In this document: positions 11,356-18,714 of the stretch, one piece after another
Layout: each line of letters starts with the position of its first letter
How positions within the stretch are numbered: position 1 is the stretch's first letter
Assembly (NCBI GenBank): GCA_029248185.1
Contig: JAQWJV010000006.1
Location: forward strand, 1 to 35,244
Source of the DNA: Flavobacteriaceae bacterium
GTDB taxonomy: Bacteria > Bacteroidota > Bacteroidia > Flavobacteriales > Flavobacteriaceae
Direction: 5' to 3'
Length of the DNA: 35,244 nt
Program-made: the position numbers and the translations under genes
Notes under the pieces: generated by a model
Database searches by the model: none
What the model was told of the DNA's origin: nothing
What the model saw: the letters and a program-made list of their open reading frames with translations, nothing else

Positions 11356-11789
11356 TATTGATTTTTTACGAGTTCTTGAATTTTCTGACCCAACTCAATT
11401 CCCCATTGCTGGCCAACCATCATACTTTCTTGAGCAATTAGGGGTGTTTTTTTTGCAAATTTCTTTCCCGTTTCACTGTTGTAAAAAGCGATGATCGTCT
11501 TTAAATCTTCTTCGGTTAGGTGTTTGTGATAAATGGGAGTGAGTTGATTGATTAGATTTGGAAAGGATTCTTGGTTGATGTATTCTTCTATGCTATTCCA
11601 ATCCTTATCTTCCAAATTTGTGAATTGGGCTTTAAACATTTTTTTCATTTGTTGTACACTGCTAATAAAAGATTCGCCGGTTCCCGAAACAAGAATCATT
11701 TCATTTAGGGTGTTTTGATAACTCTCGGAGACTTGTGCAGTTAATAGAAAATTACAAAATAGTAAAAGTAGAAAGGAAAATTTTTTCAT
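11355..11789 (-). CDS. DUF2059 domain secreted protein
   Basis: A 144-residue protein with a Sec signal peptide ending near LLTAQ-VS. The C-terminal half contains the DUF2059 pattern LTEEDLKTIIAFYNSETGKKF followed by K-TPLI-QESM. The fold is small and helical and the function is unknown; it is expected in the periplasm. It lies 12 bases downstream of a tandem pair of secreted proteins and overlaps the methyltransferase by one base, so all four look like one transcript. Confidence 0.8.
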   Translation of the reverse strand: MKKFSFLLLLFCNFLLTAQVSESYQNTLNEMILVSGTGESFISSVQQMKKMFKAQFTNLEDKDWNSIEEYINQESFPNLINQLTPIYHKHLTEEDLKTIIAFYNSETGKKFAKKTPLIAQESMMVGQQWGIELGQKIQELVKNQ

Positions 11790-11801
11790 GGTAATTGAGG
11801 T

Positions 11802-12269
11802 TTAAAATTGTAAGGTGATTCCCACACCTTTTTCTGAGATTAAGGGTTTTATTTGTGTTAAAGGGTTACTTTCTAATCCTTTGTTATATGTGAGTACAGC
11901 CTTTTTCTTTTGAGTATTTGCTGAGAGATAAAAAATAACACTAATAATGGTGCTACCAAGGCTAGCCGCTACAAGTCCTCCGGCTGCTTTTTTGTTTTCC
12001 TTTCCTGCTAGAATAGCAAGAGTGGTTCCAAGGGCAACTACATTTGAACTTACCGCAATGGTGTTGAAGGTTCTTGACTTTTTCCAATAGTTGAAAGCTT
12101 CTGGGGTATCATACAATAAAGAATGTACTTCTGCGGTAATCAAAGGACGATCATCTTCGTAATATTGATATCCACTAACTCCTAAAAACATTGTCATTTC
12201 TTGGGAAAAAGAGTGAGTTATTGCAAAAAAGGTAAAAATTAAGCAGATGGATAAAAGAGGCTTTTTCAT
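11802..12269 (-). CDS. Secreted protein of unknown function, copy 2 of a tandem paralogous pair
   Basis: 155 residues with a signal peptide (about 1-22, ending SFSQ). The mature protein starts with a YQYYEDDRPLITAEVHSLL segment, then YWKKSRTFNTI, a central glycine/alanine-rich stretch (about 70-115) able to form two membrane or hairpin segments, then KKKAVLTYNKGL and a terminal Gly-Val-Gly-Ile-Thr-Leu-Gln-Phe. It shares its order of motifs with the next gene upstream (copy 1): YQYY-x-DD, EV, YW-x2-SRT, KKKA-x-L-x-YN and a C-terminal aromatic. From memory, the layout resembles a widespread Bacteroidota hypothetical family. I do not recognise a function. Confidence 0.7.
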   Translation of the reverse strand: MKKPLLSICLIFTFFAITHSFSQEMTMFLGVSGYQYYEDDRPLITAEVHSLLYDTPEAFNYWKKSRTFNTIAVSSNVVALGTTLAILAGKENKKAAGGLVAASLGSTIISVIFYLSANTQKKKAVLTYNKGLESNPLTQIKPLISEKGVGITLQF

Positions 12270-12277
12270 GTTTGGGT

Positions 12278-12748
12278 TTAAAAAGTTAATGAAACACCTA
12301 GACCATTTCCATCAATCTTTCTATTGACTTTAACGCTCGAGGTGGTTTTGGGTTCATCAAAAAAACTATTGTATCTTAAGATCGCTTTCTTTTTATGATT
12401 GTGTTCCTTAATCGAAAAAACAATTGCAGAAATTAATCCCAAAAAGTAACCGCTTATTTTGTAATCGTTTATTGTTCCGTCGGGATCTAAATTTTCATTA
12501 ATGTTTACAAGACTTATAATTGAAATACCAAGAGATGCATAGGAAATAGCAGAATAGGTCCTTGATCTCCTCCAATAAAAATGGGTTTCTTTATTCTGCT
12601 GCATTAAAAAGGTAACTTCACTTTTTTCAATACGCAAGTCGTCTTGATAATATTGGTAATCAAAAAATCCAGAAAATAGGGTTAACTCCTGAGCAGAAAG
12701 TAAAAAAAAGAAACCCGACATAAAGACGATTAACAACATTTTTTTCAT
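12278..12748 (-). CDS. Secreted protein of unknown function, copy 1 of a tandem paralogous pair
   Basis: 156 residues with a signal peptide (about 1-19, ending LLSAQ). After it come FDYQYYQDDLRIEKSEVTFL, YWRRSRTYSAISYASLGIS, a second hydrophobic segment near 105, KKKAILRYNSFF, and a terminal GLGVSLTF. Motif order and spacing are those of copy 2, 8 bases downstream, although the hydrophobic core has diverged. The final Phe is the type of ending seen in outer-membrane proteins, but the chain is too short to claim a barrel. It is first in a likely four-gene unit with copy 2, DUF2059 and the methyltransferase. Confidence 0.7.
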   Translation of the reverse strand: MKKMLLIVFMSGFFFLLSAQELTLFSGFFDYQYYQDDLRIEKSEVTFLMQQNKETHFYWRRSRTYSAISYASLGISIISLVNINENLDPDGTINDYKISGYFLGLISAIVFSIKEHNHKKKAILRYNSFFDEPKTTSSVKVNRKIDGNGLGVSLTF

Positions 12749-12813
12749 GAAGTAAGATTTTCATTAGGTTCTTTAAATGTAATAAAAATTATTTCAAAAT
12801 CAATTCTTATGAA

Positions 12814-12845
12814 TTGGGGTGTACAAAGAAACATTTGTACTTTTG
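12814..12845 (+). promoter_or_regulatory. lpdA promoter
   Basis: TTG (12814-12816), 21 bases, then TACTTTTG (12838-12845), an exact TAnnTTTG. It lies 22 bases before the lpdA ATG. This is one of the best matches in the window to the Bacteroidota promoter pattern. Confidence 0.6.
12821..12840. repeat. Inverted repeat (possible operator) inside the lpdA promoter
   Basis: GTACAAA, six bases, TTTGTAC: a perfect 7-bp inverted repeat lying between the -33 and -7 elements and sharing TAC with the -7 box. The position suits a repressor site, but no regulator is known for it. Confidence 0.4.
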
Positions 12846-12867
12846 AATTCAATTAAATAATTTGATT

Positions 12868-14268
12868 ATGAGTGTTTATGATGTTGCCATTATTGGTTCA
12901 GGACCTGGAGGATATGTTGCTGCGATTCGTTGCGCCCAACTGGGATTAAAAACTGCTTTAATTGAGAAATACAGTACCCTTGGGGGAACGTGTTTAAATG
13001 TAGGCTGTATTCCTTCAAAATCGTTGTTGGATTCTTCGCATCATTTTGAAGACGCTCAAAAACACTTTTCAGAGCACGGAATTGAAATCCAAGGCGAGAT
13101 CAAAATCAATTTCAAGCAAATGATTGATCGAAAAGCTGCTGTTGTGGAACAAACCACCAAAGGAATTGATTATTTAATGCAGAAGAATAACATTGATACT
13201 TTCGAAGGATTGGGAAGTTTCGTAGATGCAACACACATCAAAATTGATGGAAAAACGTCACAAACGATAGAAGCCAAGAATAGCATTATTGCAACGGGAT
13301 CAAAACCAGGGAGTTTACCTTTCATTTCGTTAGATAAAGAGCGTGTGATTACTTCTACTGAAGCTTTAAAACTAAAGGAAATTCCAAAGCACCTTGTCGT
13401 AATCGGGGGAGGAGTTATTGGTTTGGAATTGGGTCAGGTATATCGTCGTCTAGGAGCAGAGGTTTCTGTGATTGAATATGCAGACCGAATAACCCCCATC
13501 ATGGACGCAGGCTTGTCAAAAGAATTGATGAAAGTCATGAAAAAGCAGGGAGTGAAATTTTTCCTTTCTCATGGAGTAAATAAAGTAGAACGCAAAGGAG
13601 ATCATGTTGCTGTTACGGCTACCGATAAAAAAGGAGCCGAAGTGGAGTTTGAAGGTGATTATTGTTTAGTCTCTGTGGGAAGAAAACCCTACACAGAAGG
13701 ACTTAATGCTGCTGCTGCAGGGGTTCAGCTTAACGAGAGAGGACAGGTAGTTGTAAATGATCATTTACAAACTTCAGCAACCAATATATTTGCTATTGGA
13801 GATGTCGTTCGCGGGGCTATGTTAGCGCACAAAGCAGAAGAAGAGGGTGTACTAGTTGCAGAATATTTAGCAGGTCAGAAACCGCATATCGATTATAATT
13901 TAGTTCCGAATGTGATTTACACCTGGCCCGAAGTTGCTGCTGTAGGAAAAACAGAGGAAGAACTGAAGGCCGCAGGAGTAAATTACAAGAAAGGTCAATT
14001 TCCAATGCGAGCATTAGGTAGAGCCAGAGCCAGTATGGATACCGATGGCTTTGTTAAAATTTTGGCAGATGCCAACACCGACGAGGTTTTAGGTGTACAT
14101 ATGATTGGAGCACGTGCTGCCGATTTGATTGCAGAAGCGGTGACAGCGATGGAGTTTAGAGCCTCCGCAGAAGATATTGCAAGAATGAGTCATTCACACC
14201 CTACCTATGCAGAGGCAGTAAAAGAAGCCGCCCTTGCAGCAACTGAAGATAGGGCTTTACATGTTTAA
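12868..14268 (+). CDS. lpdA: Dihydrolipoyl dehydrogenase
   Basis: E3 subunit of 2-oxoacid dehydrogenase complexes and of the glycine cleavage system: reoxidises dihydrolipoamide with NAD+ through FAD. It has 466 residues from ATG 12868; an in-frame TTG two codons upstream is less likely. FAD-binding GSGPGG is at 10-15, the redox disulfide C42-x4-C47 lies in GGTCLNVGCIPSK, the NAD site is VIGGGVIGLELG near 180, the second FAD contact is FAIGDV, and the interface HSHPTYAEAVKEA carries the catalytic His-Glu pair. It is monocistronic here, not next to E1/E2 genes. A weak inverted repeat (GATTAG...CTAATC) and a T run after 14300 may terminate it. Confidence 0.96.
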   Translation: MSVYDVAIIGSGPGGYVAAIRCAQLGLKTALIEKYSTLGGTCLNVGCIPSKSLLDSSHHFEDAQKHFSEHGIEIQGEIKINFKQMIDRKAAVVEQTTKGIDYLMQKNNIDTFEGLGSFVDATHIKIDGKTSQTIEAKNSIIATGSKPGSLPFISLDKERVITSTEALKLKEIPKHLVVIGGGVIGLELGQVYRRLGAEVSVIEYADRITPIMDAGLSKELMKVMKKQGVKFFLSHGVNKVERKGDHVAVTATDKKGAEVEFEGDYCLVSVGRKPYTEGLNAAAAGVQLNERGQVVVNDHLQTSATNIFAIGDVVRGAMLAHKAEEEGVLVAEYLAGQKPHIDYNLVPNVIYTWPEVAAVGKTEEELKAAGVNYKKGQFPMRALGRARASMDTDGFVKILADANTDEVLGVHMIGARAADLIAEAVTAMEFRASAEDIARMSHSHPTYAEAVKEAALAATEDRALHV

Positions 14269-14316
14269 GCTACTGGATTTAGGACAAGAAAAATTGAGAT
14301 GATTAGCGATTAATTT

Positions 14317-14688
14317 TCATTCCATTTTTACTAATCTTGTGCTTCTTTTTTTTAATAAATTTTGGATCAAAATATAGCGATGTTTTCCAAAGTCTTAAGG
14401 AATTAGATTCCATTCTATGATGTTTACGTCTAAATCATAGATGTATCCAAGAATAAACTTGAAGTCTTCAATCTCGTCATACAACAAAGACCAATTTTCA
14501 ATATCAATTCCATCCCCCTGCTGAACGAAATAGTATTTTTGTTGAATAAAGTTCATATAATCTTTAGTGTGATGATTTACTCGCATGAGCGTTCCTTCTG
14601 GAATCATTGAGTTATCCTCAATTTTTGAAGTACAGGGCATTAGAAATAATGACGTGAGAAGGAAAGGAGTAGGTAGGTTTTTACGGAT
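14317..14688 (-). pseudogene. Decayed DUF4377 lipoprotein gene
   Basis: The frame reads (from 14688) IRKNLPTPFLLTSLFLMPC, a lipoprotein-like signal with a Cys, but has no ATG, GTG or TTG at its head: the first codon after the stop is ATC. The body matches DUF4377 in TLMRVNHHTKDY, then GDGIDIENWSLLYDEIEDF and GYIYDLDV. A TAA at 14395-14397 interrupts the frame, yet the next 16 codons read DFGKHRYILIQNLLKK, which is how DUF4377 proteins normally end (Y-x-L-x-x-x-x-x-K-K). Counting through the stop, no insertion or deletion is needed. The only ATG-started piece (14640-14395, 81 aa) lacks both signal and tail. Rare-start use plus readthrough is possible but less likely. It overlaps the end of the acyltransferase gene by 8 bases. 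Confidence 0.6.
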
Positions 14689-15721
14689 TTAATTTTTTTA
14701 AATCTAAGACAATAACAAGGCCAATACATCCAGACAAAAACAAAATTAATCCGAACAGGGTCTCACCAAGGCTTAGTTGGTGTGCGTAAAATTTATACAA
14801 TCCCCAGCCTGTTAGACTACCATATAAAATAAAATAATGAACGATATATAATCCTAGCGTATTCGTGCCTAAGAACCTCCAGAGTTTATTTTGAAACCCA
14901 CTTTGAAAAAGCATGAAAAAGGACAACAACAAGAAGAAATCTCCCAAGCGAATAAAAAGGAAGTTGTTTTGTGCGACCCGCTTAAAAAGAGAAAGATGTA
15001 GCACATCGCCTAGTAAATTGAATAGCAGAGAAGAAGTAAAAATCAAGAACAGGCCCAGCAGGGCAGAGGGAAGAATCCACCTTTTAAATCTGGCGTATCT
15101 TGTATTAAAAAAGAATGCCAAACTCGATCCGATGAAAACATATCCTAACCAAGGAAGAAGATAGAAAACGCCGCCATAGCCTTTGATTAAATAAGCAGCT
15201 ATAAATTTAGGGAGACTATCTAAATTGAGTTGACTGTAGGCAGGTTCTAGAAGAAAGAGTATCAATCCCGTAGTTAAAAAAATCCAAGCAAGGTAATTTT
15301 TCAAAAAACGAAGTCCAGTATAAAGCAAGAGGATAAAACCGATAGATAGTCCGATAATATGAAGTACATCGGGCTGAGTAAAAGAGTTATTGATTGAACC
15401 CCACAATAGGGAGGGTAAATTTAATCGAAGGAAATAGCCCCAGATCAAAAGTTCAACACCCCTTTTAATCCCTTTTTTAATTCTTGGATTTAGCCCCTCG
15501 TTTTCTTCCTTTAAAAGTAAAAAGCTAAAGATCCAGCCGCTAATGGTAAAGAAAACAGGAGCAGTAAAACCTCTACAGTAGATCCAAAAGCGATAAGCCC
15601 AATGAGTTGTGTCTAGAGTTGAGGTGTCAAGCAATCCGCTAATAAAATGTCCTTGTAACATCATGAGGATCGCAAAAGCACGAAGGGCATCTAAAAAATA
15701 AATTCTTGATTTTGACGGCAT
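14681..15721 (-). CDS. Membrane acyltransferase, DUF1624/heparan-alpha-glucosaminide N-acetyltransferase-like
   Basis: A 346-residue integral membrane protein with about ten helices. The N-terminus has the signature FLDALRAFAILMMLQGHF, with the conserved Arg and the His in the first two helices, then FTAPVFFTISGWIFSFLL. This is the pattern of the DUF1624/HGSNAT and acyltransferase-3 superfamily, which move acyl groups across or within the membrane onto sugars or other acceptors. The acceptor is unknown. The gene is divergent from the Gfo/Idh/MocA oxidoreductase, with a 75-base gap that must hold both promoters. Family assignment between DUF1624 and acyltransferase-3 is uncertain. Confidence 0.7.
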   Translation of the reverse strand: MPSKSRIYFLDALRAFAILMMLQGHFISGLLDTSTLDTTHWAYRFWIYCRGFTAPVFFTISGWIFSFLLLKEENEGLNPRIKKGIKRGVELLIWGYFLRLNLPSLLWGSINNSFTQPDVLHIIGLSIGFILLLYTGLRFLKNYLAWIFLTTGLILFLLEPAYSQLNLDSLPKFIAAYLIKGYGGVFYLLPWLGYVFIGSSLAFFFNTRYARFKRWILPSALLGLFLIFTSSLLFNLLGDVLHLSLFKRVAQNNFLFIRLGDFFLLLSFFMLFQSGFQNKLWRFLGTNTLGLYIVHYFILYGSLTGWGLYKFYAHQLSLGETLFGLILFLSGCIGLVIVLDLKKLNP

Positions 15722-15771
15722 AAGGAAAAATACAAAATCCTGAATTACAAGAGTTCTTTTTTTAGTACATT

Positions 15772-15779
15772 TAAATTTG
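15772..15779 (+). promoter_or_regulatory. -7 box for the Gfo/Idh/MocA gene
   Basis: TAAATTTG matches TAnnTTTG exactly and ends 17 bases before the ATG at 15797. No TTG is seen at the normal -33 distance. Confidence 0.4.
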
Positions 15780-15796
15780 AAACTAAAATTTGATCA

Positions 15797-17086
15797 ATGA
15801 AAAGAAGAGACTTTATTAACAAAACAGCAGCTACAGCCTCTGTTTTTAGTATTGTTCCTAGCCATGTTTTAGGCTTGGGTAGAACGGCTCCCAATGATAA
15901 AATTCAATTAGGTTTTATTGGAGTGGGAAAACAAGGAAGGGGTTTGATGACCAATTTTGTAAATTACGAAAACGCTTCAGTGCTAGCGGTGAGTGATGTG
16001 GATGTCAATAAAATGTCTTTCTTTAACGAGACCTATCAAAAGGCAATGGGCAAAAAGAATAAATCTTCGCAAAATCTAGATCAAATTACTGCCTATCGAG
16101 AGTTACTTGAAAGAAAAGATATCGATGCGGTAGTTATCGCTTCTCCCGACCATTGGCACGCTCAGATGGCAGTTGATGCAGCAAAAGCAGGAAAAGACAT
16201 TTATTGTGAAAAACCGCTTTCTAGTTCTGTGGCAGAAGGGAGAGCCATGGTTGATTCGGCTCGAAAATATGAGCGTGTATTTCAAACGGGAAGCATGCAG
16301 CGTTCATGGGATCGTTTTCGTCAGGGCGTAAATTTGATTCGGAATGGATACATCGGGGAGATTAAGGAGATTAAAGTAGCCATTGGGTCACCATACAAAG
16401 CGTGCGACCTTCCTAGTCAGCCCATTCCAGAGAATATAGATTGGAACGCTTGGATCGGCCCCGCTCCCTATCGAGGATATCATTTTGATTTGGCTTGCCC
16501 CTTGGAGGACAAGCGTTGGGGAATGTGGCGAGATTATACTCCTTTTGGTGGAGGAATGATTACGGATTGGGGTGCGCATATGTTTGATATCGTTCAGTGG
16601 GCACTGGATATGGACGATTCAGGACCTTTGTATTTTAATCCCCCTGCTGGGGTCGCTAGCGAGGGATTGACTTACACCTATGAAAATGGAATTACAGTAA
16701 CCCATACAAAATGGGGTAGGGGAAACAATGAAATTCAGTTCATTGGAACTGAGGGACGTTTGGAGATTAGCAGAGGATATTTGAAAACCTTTCCAAATGC
16801 TGCTCTAGCCAAAACTCCTCTTAAAGAAACAGACACAAATCGAGTTTACAACAGTCCAAACCATCATGAAGATTGGTTAGATGCAATCAAAAACCGTACA
16901 CGAACCATTTGCGATGTAGAAGTCGGTCACCGAACTGCAACCGTCTGTAATCTGGCAAATATTGCCTATGCTCTCCAAAGACCATTGGAATGGAATCCCC
17001 AATCGGAAGAATTTATCAATGATCCAGGAGCGAATTTATTATTGGACCGAGCCTATCGTGCACCTTGGGATTATCGTGATTTTTGA
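15797..17086 (+). CDS. Tat-exported Gfo/Idh/MocA family oxidoreductase
   Basis: A 429-residue NAD(P)-dependent oxidoreductase of the type common in Bacteroidota carbohydrate catabolism. The start MKRRDFINKTAATASVFSIV is a twin-arginine signal, so the folded protein with its cofactor should be exported to the periplasm. The Rossmann motif GVGKQG is at 42-47, and the family's EKP is at 138-140 (YCEKPLSSS). The C-terminal half has DWGAHMFDIVQWAL and the H-x-E-D-W region (SPNHHEDWLDAIKNRT) typical of the GFO/IDH C-terminal domain. The substrate is unknown, with sugars or polyols most likely for the family. No sugar operon is adjacent, so context gives no help. Confidence 0.88.
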   Translation: MKRRDFINKTAATASVFSIVPSHVLGLGRTAPNDKIQLGFIGVGKQGRGLMTNFVNYENASVLAVSDVDVNKMSFFNETYQKAMGKKNKSSQNLDQITAYRELLERKDIDAVVIASPDHWHAQMAVDAAKAGKDIYCEKPLSSSVAEGRAMVDSARKYERVFQTGSMQRSWDRFRQGVNLIRNGYIGEIKEIKVAIGSPYKACDLPSQPIPENIDWNAWIGPAPYRGYHFDLACPLEDKRWGMWRDYTPFGGGMITDWGAHMFDIVQWALDMDDSGPLYFNPPAGVASEGLTYTYENGITVTHTKWGRGNNEIQFIGTEGRLEISRGYLKTFPNAALAKTPLKETDTNRVYNSPNHHEDWLDAIKNRTRTICDVEVGHRTATVCNLANIAYALQRPLEWNPQSEEFINDPGANLLLDRAYRAPWDYRDF

Positions 17087-17116
17087 TTGATTTGGGTGTG
17101 GCTTGTAAATAGATAC

Positions 17117-17144
17117 ACTGTCTTTTGATCAACTCAAGGACAGT
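17117..17144 (+). terminator. Candidate terminator after the Gfo/Idh/MocA gene
   Basis: ACTGTCTTT pairs with AAGGACAGT (9 bp with one G-U) around a 10-base loop, followed by ATTTATTTTCTT. It starts 31 bases after the stop codon. The T tract is interrupted, so strength is uncertain. Confidence 0.45.
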
Positions 17145-17429
17145 ATTTATTTTCTTGAGCTAATATTTGTTTTTATTTTAAACTCATGTTTTTCAGTGTA
17201 CTGACTCTCAATAATAGTATTTAATATACTTTTTGTGTTTGCGTCATGCATTGAATCGCAATCAAATCCTTATTGTAAGTAAAGGTGACTCGAACATTCG
17301 TTTGTTCAGGATGAATAGGGGGAGGTTAGCCAAAAGTTTTTTATTAGGCAAATTAGATTTAGGATCGTTTCTTGCCAAAAGAACTAAAATTTTTAAGTAG
17401 GGACATGAAATAAACTTTTTGATAAAAGG
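17145..17429. other. Long intergenic stretch between convergent genes
   Basis: No intact gene is visible between the Gfo/Idh/MocA oxidoreductase and argH. The 343-base gap (17087-17429) holds the candidate terminator at its left end and, on the minus strand, a protein-like frame broken by a frameshift that resembles part of an Hsp70 substrate-binding domain (see separate entry). The rest is AT-rich and shows no further structure I can support. Confidence 0.6.
17221..17384 (-). pseudogene. Possible remnant of an Hsp70-like gene
   Basis: On the minus strand one frame reads NDPKSNLPNKKLLANLP, and after a one-base shift at a C5 run (17318-17322) the next frame continues PPIHPEQTNVRVTFTY, then NKDLIAIQCMTQTQ and a stop at 17221. 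Joined, this resembles the Hsp70 substrate-binding stretch in which a K/N-x-LLG-x-F-x-L segment leads to P-P-x-P-x6-V-x-V-x-FTYD-x-NG-(I/L)-L. The Gly of the usual NG pair is absent. It lacks a start and most of the domain. The similarity is from memory of the family, and chance cannot be excluded. Confidence 0.3.
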
Positions 17430-18713
17430 CTACCCACGCAAGGGTTTCATCTTATTTTTAATTGTCTCCAATCCAAGGTTGCCAATACTGCCCAAATGAG
17501 TATGCTTTAATGTTCTATTGGGCACATAGCTACCGTTTTCAATGGCTTCACCCAGTTCACGGTAGGCATCTCGAAAGGGTTTGCCAGCAAGAACCTCTGC
17601 GTTTAGGGTATCTACACTGAAGAGGTAATCGTATTTTTTCTGGTCTGTACTGTTCTGACTTACCTGCATTTTGGGGAGGCTAAACAATAGGATGTCTAAA
17701 CAGGCTTTCAATTCCTGCACGGCATCAATCAGGGGACCTTTGGCCAATTGTAACTCCCTATGGTATCCGCTGGGTAAGTTAGAAGTCAACAAAGCCAATT
17801 GATTGGGAAGGGCTTGTAGAACATTGCATTTTCCCCGCACCAATTCAAATAAATCGGGATTCTTTTTATGAGGCATAATACTTGAGCCAGTCGTTAATTC
17901 TGCTGGGAAAGAGATGAAATCAAAGTCTTGCCCCATATAGAGACAAACATCCATGCTCATTTTTGCCAAACTACTCCCAATACTTGAGAGGGCCATAGCA
18001 GTACTTTTCTCTAATTTTCCTCTGCTCATTTGCGCAGCTACGGCATTCACTTTTAATTGTTGAAAGGCCATTAATTCGGTAGTAAGTTCTCGGTCAATGG
18101 GAAAAGCACTTCCATACCCTGCAGCACTTCCTAAGGGGTTTTGATCGGAGATTTTGAAAGCGGCTTCCCAGAAATACAAATCATCAATCAGACTTTCGGC
18201 ATAGGCAGAGAGCCACATACCAATGGAGGAAGGCATGGCAACTTGCAAATGAGTATAGCCTGGGATTAAGTCGTTTTGGTGTTTTTCTGCGAGCTCTAAT
18301 AACAAATCAAAAAGAGCAATGACCTGGGATTTAATTTCCGTCAACTCATGCTTCAGATAGAGATGCATGGCAACCAACACTTGATCATTTCGAGAACGTG
18401 CCGTATGAATTTTTTTCCCCAAATCCCCCAGTTGTTGGGTGAGGATGTGTTCTATTTTGGAATGCATGTCTTCAAACTCAGTTTCAATGGTGAAACTTCC
18501 CTTTTCAGCATCGGCTTTAAGGGTTTTTAAAACGGAACAGAGTTGATCTGCCTCTTCAGGACTAATAAGTCCAATAGTGCCTAGCATTTTAGCATGGGCC
18601 ATGGAGGCCTCACAATCGTATTGCGCTAATACTAAATCGTATTCTCGGTCTTTTCCCACCGTAAAGGAGTCTACTTTTTCGTGGGCTGCAGCCCCTTTTT
18701 GCCAAAGCTTCAT
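17430..18713 (-). CDS. argH: Argininosuccinate lyase
   Basis: Last step of arginine synthesis: splits argininosuccinate into arginine and fumarate. The 427-residue protein has the fumarase/aspartase-superfamily signature GSSIMPHKKNPD (about 275-286), which contains the mobile catalytic serine loop. It also has HTARSRNDQV near 103 and YTHLQVAMPSS near 155 with the conserved His. The all-helical tetramer layout is implied by length and motifs. It is the distal gene of the nine-gene arg operon, starting 1 base after the argE stop. Confidence 0.96.
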   Translation of the reverse strand: MKLWQKGAAAHEKVDSFTVGKDREYDLVLAQYDCEASMAHAKMLGTIGLISPEEADQLCSVLKTLKADAEKGSFTIETEFEDMHSKIEHILTQQLGDLGKKIHTARSRNDQVLVAMHLYLKHELTEIKSQVIALFDLLLELAEKHQNDLIPGYTHLQVAMPSSIGMWLSAYAESLIDDLYFWEAAFKISDQNPLGSAAGYGSAFPIDRELTTELMAFQQLKVNAVAAQMSRGKLEKSTAMALSSIGSSLAKMSMDVCLYMGQDFDFISFPAELTTGSSIMPHKKNPDLFELVRGKCNVLQALPNQLALLTSNLPSGYHRELQLAKGPLIDAVQELKACLDILLFSLPKMQVSQNSTDQKKYDYLFSVDTLNAEVLAGKPFRDAYRELGEAIENGSYVPNRTLKHTHLGSIGNLGLETIKNKMKPLRG

Positions 18714-18714
18714 A

